A stretch of DNA of 64,000 nt, taken from positions 4,340,001 through 4,404,000 of the forward strand of contig NZ_AP022599.1 in NCBI RefSeq assembly GCF_010725725.1. Direction: 5' to 3'. Under the pieces are notes generated by a model. It made no database searches and had not been told where the DNA came from. It saw nothing but the letters and a program-made list of their open reading frames with translations. This document shows positions 7,606 through 15,885 of the stretch, piece after piece; position 1 is the stretch's first letter; every line of letters starts with the position of its first letter. The position numbers and the translations under genes were made by a program. Origin of the DNA: Mycolicibacterium pulveris. GTDB taxonomy: Bacteria > Actinomycetota > Actinomycetes > Mycobacteriales > Mycobacteriaceae.

Positions 7606-9441
7606 ATGCCACTATCCGAGGTCACCGGCGAAGACCTGTCTGCGTTGCTGAGCAAGGCAGATCGCCGCACGCTCGCGGCAGTGGTGACTCACCTCTCCGG
7701 TGATCCCAACGCGATTCCGGATCTGGCCGACCGTGACCATATCGAGCGGAAGGCGGCCGAAGTGCTGCCGCCCTTTATCAACGGTGAGCGGCAGCCGCCG
7801 GTGCCGGATGACGAGTTGTTACAGGCGGCGATGGACCTAGCGGTGGGCGCTCCGGTGCCCGCGGAGTACCGGACGTACGTACGCGAGCAGACCGGGATCG
7901 GGCCCGTAGAGCCGCTGGAGCCGATCGACGCCCCGGCCGACTTCAAGATCCTCGTGGTGGGTGCCGGCGCCACCGGGATCGTCGTCGCGCGCCGAATCCA
8001 GGAACGCGGCATCAACAACTTCACCGTCATCGAGGCCAACCCGTCCCCTGGTGGAGCCTGGTGGACGAATACCTACCCTGGCTGCCGCGTGGACACCCCA
8101 AGCCTCCTGTATTCCTTTTCGTTCCACCAGGATCCCGGATGGCCCGAACACTTCAGCCCGCAACCGGCACTGTTGTCCTACCTTCGTGAGGTCGTCCAAG
8201 AGAGCGGCTTCGCGGACAAGATAATGGTCAACACCGAGGTGCGGACGTTGACCTGGGATGAAGATGCGGCGTTGTGGCGCGTTGGTTTCCGCCACCCGGA
8301 CGGAACGACCGGCACCACCGAGGCCAACGTGGTCATCCTGGCACCAGGGTTGCTTCGGGTTCCCAAATATCCTGCGATCCCCGGCCAGGACACGTTCGCG
8401 GGCCTGTCATGGCACTCGGCGCGATGGAACCACAGCGTGGACCTCCGGGGTCTTCGCGTCGCGGTGATCGGCACAGGCGCCAGCGCACAACAGATCGTTC
8501 CGGCCATCGCACCGATCGCCGAGCGGGTGATCGTCTATCAGAGAAGCCCACAGTGGCTGCTCACCCACGAAAAGTACGGAAGAAAGCTCACCGGCCAGGA
8601 GCGCGAACTATACGACCGGATTCCGATGTACCGAGAGTGGAACAGGTTCTCGGAGTCCTGGCGATTCGGTGACGGCACCACTCCGTTTGTCACGGTGGAC
8701 CCTGATTGGGACAAGCCCGGATCGATCAGTAAGGAGAACGATCGCCTGCGAACCCAGCTGCTGAAGTACATCGAGGAGCAGGTGGGTGATCTTCCCGATC
8801 TGATGAAGCTGGTGACGCCGGACTATCCGCCGTTCACCAAACGCATGCTCATCGACAACGGATGGTACCGGGCGCTGAGGCGAGAAAACGTTCGTCTCAA
8901 CACCTCTCGTATCGAGGAGATAACTCCGACCGGGGTGAAGACCGTCGATGGTGCAGACGTTGTCGACGTCATCGTGTACGCGACGGGATTCCAGGCCGAT
9001 CACTACCTGCTGCCGATGCAGGTGACGGGTGCGGGCGGGGTCGATGTCACCGCCCGCCTCGACGCCGATCCCAAGGCGTACCTCGGGCTGGCGCTCGAGG
9101 ATTGCCCGAATTTGTTCCTCACCCCGGGACCCACCGCCTATCTGGGGCATGCCGGAAACGCGATGTTCTTCGCGGAATGTCACGCCCGCTACATCACCGA
9201 GTGTCTCCGGTTGATGGTCGAGAAGCAGGTTCGTTGGATGGCGCCACGGCGCGAGGCGATCGACACCTACACCGAGTCGGTGCGGACCGCGCTGGCGAAC
9301 TCCGTTTGGAACCAGAAAGGCGTCGACAGTTGGTTCAAAGGCGATCGTCAGGAGATCGTGACCATCGCCGCCAATACCGTGATCGGATTCTGGTCGCAGT
9401 ATCGAGGCGTCGACGAGGACGCCTACGTTTGGGGCCGATGA
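7606..9441 (+). CDS. Type I Baeyer-Villiger monooxygenase, HAPMO-like with N-terminal extension
   Basis: A 611-residue FAD/NADPH monooxygenase that converts ketones to esters or lactones. The first Rossmann motif, GAGATG, is at residues 119-124 and the second, GTGASA, at 289-294. Between them the BVMO fingerprint FAGLSWHSARWN (264-275) matches FxGxxxHxxxW, with Asn at the last position where Pro or Asp is usual. The roughly 110 residues before the first Rossmann fold resemble the extension of 4-hydroxyacetophenone monooxygenase. The ATG at 7606 follows GAGAGGA. The frame stays open upstream to 6946, but that part overlaps the SDR gene and was not accepted as coding. Confidence 0.88.
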   Translation: MPLSEVTGEDLSALLSKADRRTLAAVVTHLSGDPNAIPDLADRDHIERKAAEVLPPFINGERQPPVPDDELLQAAMDLAVGAPVPAEYRTYVREQTGIGPVEPLEPIDAPADFKILVVGAGATGIVVARRIQERGINNFTVIEANPSPGGAWWTNTYPGCRVDTPSLLYSFSFHQDPGWPEHFSPQPALLSYLREVVQESGFADKIMVNTEVRTLTWDEDAALWRVGFRHPDGTTGTTEANVVILAPGLLRVPKYPAIPGQDTFAGLSWHSARWNHSVDLRGLRVAVIGTGASAQQIVPAIAPIAERVIVYQRSPQWLLTHEKYGRKLTGQERELYDRIPMYREWNRFSESWRFGDGTTPFVTVDPDWDKPGSISKENDRLRTQLLKYIEEQVGDLPDLMKLVTPDYPPFTKRMLIDNGWYRALRRENVRLNTSRIEEITPTGVKTVDGADVVDVIVYATGFQADHYLLPMQVTGAGGVDVTARLDADPKAYLGLALEDCPNLFLTPGPTAYLGHAGNAMFFAECHARYITECLRLMVEKQVRWMAPRREAIDTYTESVRTALANSVWNQKGVDSWFKGDRQEIVTIAANTVIGFWSQYRGVDEDAYVWGR

Positions 9442-9490
9442 ACGCAGGAGCCGAACCCATCGGTCCGCGGAGCCGGTTCGTAGCCGATTA

Positions 9491-10396
9491 CTACGTGTAT
9501 GTGACGTCCCAAGCGGCGGCGACGAATACGCTGATCTGCTCGAGCGTCCGCTGAGCCTCCGGAAGATACGGAAACAGGGTCCACGCATGCAGCGCTTCGT
9601 CGAGCATGTCGGCAGCGACCGGGACCCCGCTGGCCTGCAGCCGATCGATGAGCAGGAGCGCGTCGTCACGCAACATCTCGGAGTTGCTGGCGGTGACAAA
9701 CATGGGCGGAAGACCGGAGAGATCACCGTGGATCGGCGATACCCGCGGATCGTCGCCGGAAAGGCCGGCGCAGACCCACTCGCGATATCGCTCGACGACT
9801 TCGCGCACCACGATAGGGTCGCTGTGGTCGTTCTCCCTGAAGGAGGCGCCGCCGAGGCTGAGATCGACCCAGGGCGAGACCACCGCCGCGCAGGCCGGCA
9901 TCGGGCGGCCGGTGCGGCGCAGTTCGGTCAGCAGCGCAACGGTCAGCCCGCCGCCGGCGCTCTCGCCGCACACCACGAGTCTTTGCGGCGCCACGCCCGA
10001 ATCCAGCAGCCCAAGGTAGACGGCGACGGCATCTTCGAGCTGTGCGGGGCAGGGACATTCGGGAGCGCGACGGTATTCCACCAGCAAGGCGCGGGCGTTG
10101 AGCGCACGAGCGTAACGGCTCGCCACCTCCCGGTGGCTGCGGCGACTGCCGATCACGTACCCCCCACCGTGCAAGTAGAGACAGACGTAACCCTCGCGTG
10201 CGCCAGGCACGGAAATCCAGTCGCAGGCCACGCCGCCGACCACCGCTGGTGTGACGGTGACCTCGGATGGCAGTACGAAGGTCGAGTCCATGGCATCGAA
10301 ATTGGTGCGCTGCGTTGACACCGGTTCGTCCGGATGCACCATGGGTTTGGCGGTGAGCTTGGCGGTCAGTTCACGCATCCGTTGGCTGGCCATCAC
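9491..10396 (-). CDS. alpha/beta hydrolase of the HSL family
   Basis: A 301-residue hydrolase with HGGGY (76-80), GESAGG (144-149, nucleophile Ser146) and a late His in ALHAWTLF. It is the last gene of the long minus-strand operon, and its start overlaps the stop of the half-length acyl-CoA dehydrogenase gene (GTG 10396 or ATG 10393). It converges with the BVMO gene, 49 bases apart. Like the hydrolase at 523, it may hydrolyse esters, lactones or CoA thioesters made by the pathway; the substrate is inferred. Confidence 0.85.
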   Translation of the reverse strand: MMASQRMRELTAKLTAKPMVHPDEPVSTQRTNFDAMDSTFVLPSEVTVTPAVVGGVACDWISVPGAREGYVCLYLHGGGYVIGSRRSHREVASRYARALNARALLVEYRRAPECPCPAQLEDAVAVYLGLLDSGVAPQRLVVCGESAGGGLTVALLTELRRTGRPMPACAAVVSPWVDLSLGGASFRENDHSDPIVVREVVERYREWVCAGLSGDDPRVSPIHGDLSGLPPMFVTASNSEMLRDDALLLIDRLQASGVPVAADMLDEALHAWTLFPYLPEAQRTLEQISVFVAAAWDVTYT

Positions 10397-11088
10397 GCGC
10401 TCGCAAAGCTCGGCGCCACCAGAGCGCGCAGCGAAACGCAGTCTCGGGCGATGCGTTCCAGTGGATACTCACACATATAGCCGTACCCTCCATGCAGCTC
10501 GATGGCGCTGTAAGCGACGGCAGTGGCCACCCGGGCGGCATCGAACGTGACGGCCACGACATCGGTTTCGGATGAGTCCGTGTCGCGGGCCGACGCGTGG
10601 ACGGCGTGTCGTGCATGGGACAGGCGGGCGTGCATCGTCGATGTGGCCTGGCGCAGCACTGGGATATCGATGAGGTGGCGACCGAAGGCCCGTCGTGATG
10701 ACAGATAGAGCACACTCTGGTCATGGGCGTACTGGGCACTTCCGATCGCCGCTGCGGCGACGGCGTACCGGAAAGGGCCATCGAGGGTGGTCGGTACCGC
10801 TCCGGTTCGAAGCCCGCGCAGTCCGACGGTGAACCGAGGTTGCCCGACGGTGCCGTCGGGTGCCGCGACGAGTAGCGCGACACTCGGACAGGCCCGCGCG
10901 ACCTGTTCGATGACCGTCAGCAGCGACACCGCATCGAGGTCGGTGGTGGTGAGCCCGACCAGGCCGAGTTCGCGCATCGCGTCGACAAGCTCGTCCGGGA
11001 TTTCGTCGGCGGCATCGATGTCTGCCGACCGCGGCGCCACTTGACGGTCGGAAAACGACCGCACCACATCCAGCAGCAGGTCGCTCAT
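10393..11088 (-). CDS. Half-length acyl-CoA dehydrogenase-like protein
   Basis: At 231 residues this is far shorter than a normal acyl-CoA dehydrogenase (about 380). The N-terminal helical part (with ARACPSVALLV) and the C-terminal helical part (AFGRHLID, then ELHGGYGYM) are recognisable, but the middle beta-barrel domain is almost gone. The frame is open and cleanly coupled to its neighbours, so this is not an obvious pseudogene. It overlaps both the crotonase before it and the hydrolase after it by about four bases. It may be a non-catalytic partner subunit, an unusual FAD enzyme or a decaying gene. Confidence 0.7.
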   Translation of the reverse strand: MSDLLLDVVRSFSDRQVAPRSADIDAADEIPDELVDAMRELGLVGLTTTDLDAVSLLTVIEQVARACPSVALLVAAPDGTVGQPRFTVGLRGLRTGAVPTTLDGPFRYAVAAAAIGSAQYAHDQSVLYLSSRRAFGRHLIDIPVLRQATSTMHARLSHARHAVHASARDTDSSETDVVAVTFDAARVATAVAYSAIELHGGYGYMCEYPLERIARDCVSLRALVAPSFASA

Positions 11089-11876
11089 GTCCAGAACTTC
11101 GACACGTCGGGTGGTTGCTTCTCCCGGAAGGACCGCGACATCTCCTCGGCCTCTTGAGTTTTCAGGTACTGGGTGAGCAAGAGGTCGTGAGCCATCCGGG
11201 CCTGTCCGACGACACCGGTGTGCCGAGCCGAGAACGCGGCTTTGAGCCCTGCGATTGCCTGTGGGCCGCGGCCGAGCAACTCCTCGACCACCTCATTGAC
11301 CCGATCGGCGAGTTCGGCGTGCGGTGTGACCTCATTGACCAGTCCCATGGCCAGCGCCTGCTCCGCGGTGTACTTGCGGTTCAGATACCACATCTCCTTG
11401 GCCCGCTTACGGCCGATGGCCTCTTCGAGATAGGCGGTGCCGTAACCGGCATCGAAGCTGCCTACCATCGGGCCCACTTGGCGGAACTGTGCGCGATCGG
11501 AGGCGATGGACAGGTCGCACACCGTGTGCAGAACGTTCCCGCCGCCGACGGCGTATCCGTTGACCGCGGCGATCACCGGTTTGGGCACCGAATCGATGAG
11601 CTCGTAGACGTCCACGATCGGCATGACGTTGCCGTAGTCGTAGCTGTCGAACGGGTCGTGTTCCCCGCCGATACAGAAGAACTTGTCACCGGCGCCGGTC
11701 AGCACGGCGACCCTCAGCGAACGCTGGGACCTGAAGTAGCGCAACACCTCAGCGAGTTCGAGCGCGGTGATGTCACGGAACTTGTTGCCGGCCTCGGGCC
11801 GGTTGATGGTGACCCGAAGGACGGCACCGTCGAACTCGACGATGAGGTCCTGGTATGTCGTAGGGTGCGAAGTCAC
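11085..11876 (-). CDS. Crotonase-family enzyme resembling MenB/BadI
   Basis: A 263-residue crotonase-fold protein. The segments GGGNVLHTVCDLSIA, GPMVGSFDAGYG and GLVNEV match naphthoate synthase (MenB) and 2-ketocyclohexanecarboxyl-CoA hydrolase (BadI) much better than ordinary enoyl-CoA hydratases. Both glutamates of classical hydratases are absent. MenB closes and BadI opens a ring next to a beta-keto thioester. In this catabolic operon a BadI-like C-C hydrolase is the more plausible role, but that is inference. GTG 11876 is chosen because GGAGG precedes it and it overlaps the upstream stop as GTGA. Confidence 0.8.
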   Translation of the reverse strand: MTSHPTTYQDLIVEFDGAVLRVTINRPEAGNKFRDITALELAEVLRYFRSQRSLRVAVLTGAGDKFFCIGGEHDPFDSYDYGNVMPIVDVYELIDSVPKPVIAAVNGYAVGGGNVLHTVCDLSIASDRAQFRQVGPMVGSFDAGYGTAYLEEAIGRKRAKEMWYLNRKYTAEQALAMGLVNEVTPHAELADRVNEVVEELLGRGPQAIAGLKAAFSARHTGVVGQARMAHDLLLTQYLKTQEAEEMSRSFREKQPPDVSKFWT

Positions 11877-12727
11877 CGTGGGTCCTCCAGATCGGAGATC
11901 CCCGAACCGGTCTTGCGTCCCAGTCGCCCCGCCGCCACCAACTCGCGCAGCATTGCCGGTGCTGCGAACCGCGGGTCGGCGGTCTCGGCATGAATGACGT
12001 CGCTGGCATGCAGATGGGTGTCCAAGCCGATACGGTCGAGCAGTTGCAGGGGACCCATCGGATAGCCGAGTCCCAGCTTCACCGCGGTAGCCATGTCCGC
12101 ACAGCTGGCCAGCCCGTCGTCGTACTCCTGAATGGCCTGGTTGAGATAGGGAATGAGCAGGTGGTTGACCAGGAAGCCGGGACGGTCCTTGACGACCACG
12201 GGATGGCGGCCGATTTGTTCGGCGAATGCGACCAGCGTCTGCACCGTGGACTGGTCGGCTTGGATCGGCCGGATCACCTCGACGAGACGCATCAGCTGGG
12301 CGGGGTTGAAGAAGTGCAGACCGCCGAAGCGCTCGGGGTGTGATACGTAGGTGGCCAGCCGGGCCACCGAGAGGCCCGATGTGTTGGAGGCGATCACGCA
12401 ATCGGCACGCACGTGGGCGGATATGCGGGTCAAGACGTCAGCCTTGATGTTCTCGTCTTCGGTGACGGCCTCGATGATCAGGTCGGCATCGGCCAGAGCA
12501 GCGGGATCCAGGATGCCCGTGATGCGTTCGGTAACCTGTTCCAGCAGAGCCGGATCCGTAGCTCCGCGGGCGGCCCCTGCCGCGTGAAACTCGCGTATCG
12601 CGCGGTGGCCGGCATCGAGCCGCTCCTGCGACTGTTCCAGAACCAAAACCGACAGGCCAGCCCTGGCGCACAGATCCACGATGCCGGCGCCCATCGAGCC
12701 GAATCCCAATACTCCAACTGTGCGCAC
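11873..12727 (-). CDS. 3-hydroxyacyl-CoA dehydrogenase (second copy)
   Basis: A 284-residue NAD-dependent dehydrogenase oxidising 3-hydroxyacyl-CoA to 3-ketoacyl-CoA. It shows the GFGSMGAG dinucleotide motif at the N-terminus, the SNTSG segment, the catalytic His in HFFNP, and a C-terminal helical domain with GLGYPMGPLQLLD. The GTG at 12727 follows AAGGAGG. It lies ten bases after the first copy and overlaps the MenB/BadI-like gene. Two divergent copies in tandem suggest two different hydroxyacyl-CoA intermediates or a heteromer. Confidence 0.88.
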   Translation of the reverse strand: MRTVGVLGFGSMGAGIVDLCARAGLSVLVLEQSQERLDAGHRAIREFHAAGAARGATDPALLEQVTERITGILDPAALADADLIIEAVTEDENIKADVLTRISAHVRADCVIASNTSGLSVARLATYVSHPERFGGLHFFNPAQLMRLVEVIRPIQADQSTVQTLVAFAEQIGRHPVVVKDRPGFLVNHLLIPYLNQAIQEYDDGLASCADMATAVKLGLGYPMGPLQLLDRIGLDTHLHASDVIHAETADPRFAAPAMLRELVAAGRLGRKTGSGISDLEDPR

Positions 12728-12737
12728 CTGCCCCTCC

Positions 12738-13622
12738 TTAGGCACCGAACGCCAACTTCTGCTCGTAGGTATAGAAACCCCGGCCCGTCTTGCGACCGAG
12801 ATCACCGGCGGCGATCATCTGGGTGACCAGGGGAGGGGGCGCGAATCGCGGATTGTGGAGCTGGGTGAACAGGCTCATGGACACCGCATAGTGGATGTCG
12901 AGACCGACCGTGTCGAGCAGTTTGAACGGGCCCATCGGATATCCAAGGGCGAGAGTGACCGCGGCATCAATGGTTTCCACGTCCGCACGGCCCGCCTCCA
13001 GCGCTCTGATGCAATCGTTCTCGAACGGCACCAGGAACCGGTTGACTATGAACCCGGGCACGTCCTTGGCCATGACGATTGATTTTCCGAGGGACTCGAT
13101 GTAATCGGCGGAGCGGCGCACCGCGTCCTCGGCCGAACGGCGCCCCGGTACGACTTCGACAAGTTTCATCAGCGGCGCGGGATTGCAGTAGTGAGTGCCC
13201 ACCACCCGCTCGGGATGATTCGATCCCGCCGCTATCGCCGTCACCGACAAGGTCGAGGTGTTGGTGTGAAAAAGAGTGTCGGGTCGGCAGATCGCATCCA
13301 ATTCGCCGAAGAGGGCCTGCTTCACCTCGAGGTCTTCGAAGACCGCCTCGATGACCACGTCAGCGTCCCGTGCCGACTTCAACGAAGTCGACGCGCTGAG
13401 CCGACCGACGGCGGCGGCATGATCCGATTCAGTGATCTTGCCCAGAGAAAGACTGCGCGCGAGGAACTTCGCGACCTGATCCTTGCCCAACTCGATACGT
13501 TCGTCATCGACATCGATGATGTGAACGTTGTGGCCACCGAGCAACGACGTGATCGCAATGCCTGAACCCATTGTGCCGGATCCGATCACGGACACGTTGA
13601 GTGAGATGGATGCTTGGTTCAT
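12738..13622 (-). CDS. 3-hydroxyacyl-CoA dehydrogenase (first copy)
   Basis: A 294-residue enzyme of the 3-hydroxybutyryl-CoA dehydrogenase family. GSGTMGSG is at residues 14-21, NTSTLS and the catalytic His of THYCNP follow, and the C-terminal domain carries GYPMGPFKLLD and GRKTGRGFY. The start overlaps the stop of the acyl-CoA dehydrogenase gene as ATGA. It shares the overall family with the copy immediately downstream but differs clearly in sequence, so it is not a recent duplication. Confidence 0.9.
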   Translation of the reverse strand: MNQASISLNVSVIGSGTMGSGIAITSLLGGHNVHIIDVDDERIELGKDQVAKFLARSLSLGKITESDHAAAVGRLSASTSLKSARDADVVIEAVFEDLEVKQALFGELDAICRPDTLFHTNTSTLSVTAIAAGSNHPERVVGTHYCNPAPLMKLVEVVPGRRSAEDAVRRSADYIESLGKSIVMAKDVPGFIVNRFLVPFENDCIRALEAGRADVETIDAAVTLALGYPMGPFKLLDTVGLDIHYAVSMSLFTQLHNPRFAPPPLVTQMIAAGDLGRKTGRGFYTYEQKLAFGA

Positions 13623-14812
13623 GTTCTCCGACCTCGTGAATAGGTGTCGCGTGCGATCAACAACCGTTGGATTTCGTTGGTTCCGTCGTAGATTCGGGTC
13701 ACCAGGGCGTCGCGCAACAACCGTTGAATGGCGCTCTCACGCCGGTCTCCGTCGGGGCCCATGAGCTCAAGGATGCGGTCTGCGACCTCCACCGCCAACT
13801 CGGTGCACAGCAGTTTGGCCGCTGACACCTCGGCCACCTCGGTTCCCTTGCCGGCATCGATGACGCGCGCGGTCTGGATCAACAGCAGGCGGGCCGACAG
13901 CACCTTGGCACGCAGGAGCGCGAGTTCGGACTGAATGAACTGTCCCGCATCGTTCTTCGGGTGCAGAAGGTCGCGCTCAGCGGCGTACGCGATGCCGGCA
14001 CGCAGCGCGGCGGCGGCGAGCCCTACGCCTTGCGCCGCCGCGCTGAGCCGTGTCTTGACCACCGAGGACATCGCGATGGCGAAGCCCTTGCCGACATCGC
14101 CGAGTACGGCCGAGCGTGGTACCACACAGTCTTGGAAGGACAGTTCGACCGTCGAGGAACCATGCATACCCATCTTGGCGAACGGTGCGCCTGCCACCAC
14201 GCCGCCGTCAGCGGGATCGACGAGGAACGCGACGACGCCGTCACGGCCCGCGCTGCGGTCGATGGTCGCGAACGTGACGATGACACCGGCGACGTCGCCG
14301 GAGGTGATGAAGGTCTTCGTGCCGTTGAGCACGAAGCCCTCTTCGACCGGTTGTGCGGTTGTGCTCAACGCGCTTACGTCCGAACCACCCGAGGGTTCCG
14401 AGATCGCGATGGAACCGTAGATGTCACCAACGCACAACCGCGGCACGTGCTTCGCACGTTGTTCGGGGGTGCCCCATCTGATGATCGGCCAGGCCGCGTG
14501 CATCTGGGTCATGTACACCAAGGACGTCGAACCGCAGGCCGCGGCGATTTCCTCCATGACAACGGCGTATGCCGCGCTCGATGCGCCTAACCCGCCATCG
14601 GACACCGGGATCGGCAGCGCGCCAAGCCCGGCGTCGACGAGTGCCCGATACTGCTTGTGGGGGAATTCGCCGGTGAGATCGGTCGCCGCGGCGTACGGTG
14701 CGACGTCGGTTGCGATGACTTCGCGAGCCTTGTCCCGAAGTGCCAGCTCCTCAGGTAGCAGGGCCAAATCGGCGGCCTTTTCGTCAAGCGCCTCGGCCGG
14801 TATCAGGTTCAC
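13619..14812 (-). CDS. Acyl-CoA dehydrogenase
   Basis: A 397-residue flavoprotein introducing an alpha,beta double bond into an acyl-CoA. Family signatures are AISEPSGGSDV, LNGTKTFITSG and MGMHGSSTVELSF. The C-terminal IYDGTNEIQRLLIAR aligns with the IYEGT motif that carries the catalytic Glu in many members, but here the position is Asp. Either Asp serves as base or the catalytic residue lies elsewhere, as in isovaleryl-CoA dehydrogenase. GTG 14812 overlaps the upstream stop as GTGA. Confidence 0.9.
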   Translation of the reverse strand: MNLIPAEALDEKAADLALLPEELALRDKAREVIATDVAPYAAATDLTGEFPHKQYRALVDAGLGALPIPVSDGGLGASSAAYAVVMEEIAAACGSTSLVYMTQMHAAWPIIRWGTPEQRAKHVPRLCVGDIYGSIAISEPSGGSDVSALSTTAQPVEEGFVLNGTKTFITSGDVAGVIVTFATIDRSAGRDGVVAFLVDPADGGVVAGAPFAKMGMHGSSTVELSFQDCVVPRSAVLGDVGKGFAIAMSSVVKTRLSAAAQGVGLAAAALRAGIAYAAERDLLHPKNDAGQFIQSELALLRAKVLSARLLLIQTARVIDAGKGTEVAEVSAAKLLCTELAVEVADRILELMGPDGDRRESAIQRLLRDALVTRIYDGTNEIQRLLIARDTYSRGRRT

Positions 14813-15591
14813 CGGTCGGCCATCTTCGCCAGCATTGCTGTGATACCGGCCTGCCCGTTGACCGACGCGATCGCGATGGCGGCCAGCGCGGCTTCCTGCC
14901 CGAGCGCGAGGCTTGAGGGCACCTGCGCGCTCGCCGCCGCGAGAACGGTGCGCGTCGCAGCGGGCGTTGCCCGGCACAGCTTTTCGACGAGCTCGTCGAC
15001 GGCGGCGGCCACGGAGTCGGGCGCGATCACCGGACAGGCCAAGATGCCGGCTTCGGCGGCTTCGCGGGCGCTCAGGCGGGCACCCGTCAACATCAGACGC
15101 AGTGCCAGGTGACGGCCCAAGGCATCGGTGAGGCGCTGAGTGCCACCGTAGCCGGGTATCAGGCCCAACGTCGCCTCGGGCAGACCGAACTGCGAGCGCT
15201 CCGTCGCGACAAGCAGATGGCAGGCCAGGGCCAACTCGAAACCACCACCGATGGCAAACCCGTCCACCACGGCCACCACCGGCTTCGGCGCCAGCTCGAT
15301 GCGGCGGAACAGGTTCTGACCCCGGTTGAGCAGGTTGAGTGCGGCCTCGCTGTCCAACCCCGCGAGTTCCTTCAAGTCCGCCCCCGCGCAGAACGCCCGG
15401 GGACCCGCACCGTGGATAACGACCGCCCGAACCGCCTCGTCATCGAGGACAAGATCGAGTTCGTCGCTCAGCGCGTCGAGCAACTCGGTGTTGAGCGCGT
15501 TGAGGACCGCGGGTCGGTTGAGCGTCAGGTGCACCGCGTTGTCGGTACGGCGGCTGATCAGCACGCCATCGTGTTCCGCGTCGTTCGTCAT
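14809..15591 (-). CDS. Enoyl-CoA hydratase
   Basis: A 260-residue crotonase with both classical catalytic glutamates visible, one in GGGFELALAC and one in GLPEATLGLIPGYGG. It should hydrate trans-2-enoyl-CoA to 3-hydroxyacyl-CoA. It is the first gene of the seven-gene minus-strand operon running down to 9491, in which most neighbours overlap by about four bases. The operon promoter region is shared with the divergent SDR at 15886. Confidence 0.9.
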   Translation of the reverse strand: MTNDAEHDGVLISRRTDNAVHLTLNRPAVLNALNTELLDALSDELDLVLDDEAVRAVVIHGAGPRAFCAGADLKELAGLDSEAALNLLNRGQNLFRRIELAPKPVVAVVDGFAIGGGFELALACHLLVATERSQFGLPEATLGLIPGYGGTQRLTDALGRHLALRLMLTGARLSAREAAEAGILACPVIAPDSVAAAVDELVEKLCRATPAATRTVLAAASAQVPSSLALGQEAALAAIAIASVNGQAGITAMLAKMADR

Positions 15592-15687
15592 TCTCGCGTT
15601 CTCGCGCTTCGGTTCAGACGGGCTCGAGCGCTGCTCTCGAACACTTCGCCCCGATTATGTGCGCGCCGCACCCCGGTCGGGCTGATT

Positions 15688-15698
15688 TTGTCGGACAA
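15688..15698. promoter_or_regulatory. Perfect 11-base operator palindrome between divergent operons
   Basis: TTGTCGGACAA is a perfect 5-1-5 palindrome containing GTCGGAC, the best match in the window to the FadR-type GntR consensus. It lies in the 294-base gap between the minus-strand operon (start 15591) and the SDR (15886). Confidence 0.6.
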
Positions 15699-15823
15699 AC
15701 TGACAACGGAGTTCCGGATGCCGCTGCTGGTCGATCGGCGAACGCCGAGACCTCCAGTTCCAGTGCCGGGTTCGATTGCCATCCCTGTCCGATACGAGTC
15801 TGCGTGCAGTAATTGATGGACAA

Positions 15824-15852
15824 TTTATAGATGAAAAAAAGCAGACAATCAA
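15824..15852 (-). promoter_or_regulatory. Candidate promoter for the seven-gene minus-strand operon
   Basis: On the minus strand TTGATT (15852-15847), a 17-base spacer and TATAAA (15829-15824) form a strong promoter. It would give a leader of about 225 bases that crosses the operator palindrome at 15688-15698. An A-rich tract fills the spacer. Confidence 0.45.
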
Positions 15853-15862
15853 CCCTGGCGGT

Positions 15863-15876
15863 ATGCCATCTGGCAT
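15863..15876. repeat. Palindrome ATGCCA-TC-TGGCAT just before the SDR start
   Basis: A perfect 6-2-6 inverted repeat ending nine bases before the ATG at 15886. It occupies the place of a ribosome-binding site, which is otherwise absent. It may be an operator or affect initiation. Confidence 0.35.
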
Positions 15877-15885
15877 GCTCCCGAT

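Noticed and set aside
10393..11088. Frameshifted pseudogene of a full acyl-CoA dehydrogenase
   Set aside because: No remaining middle-domain sequence is seen in other frames nearby, and the gene is neatly coupled to both neighbours.
11877..12401. N-terminal extension of the MenB/BadI-like frame
   Set aside because: It overlaps the second 3-hydroxyacyl-CoA dehydrogenase; GTG 11876 has a ribosome site and fits family length.
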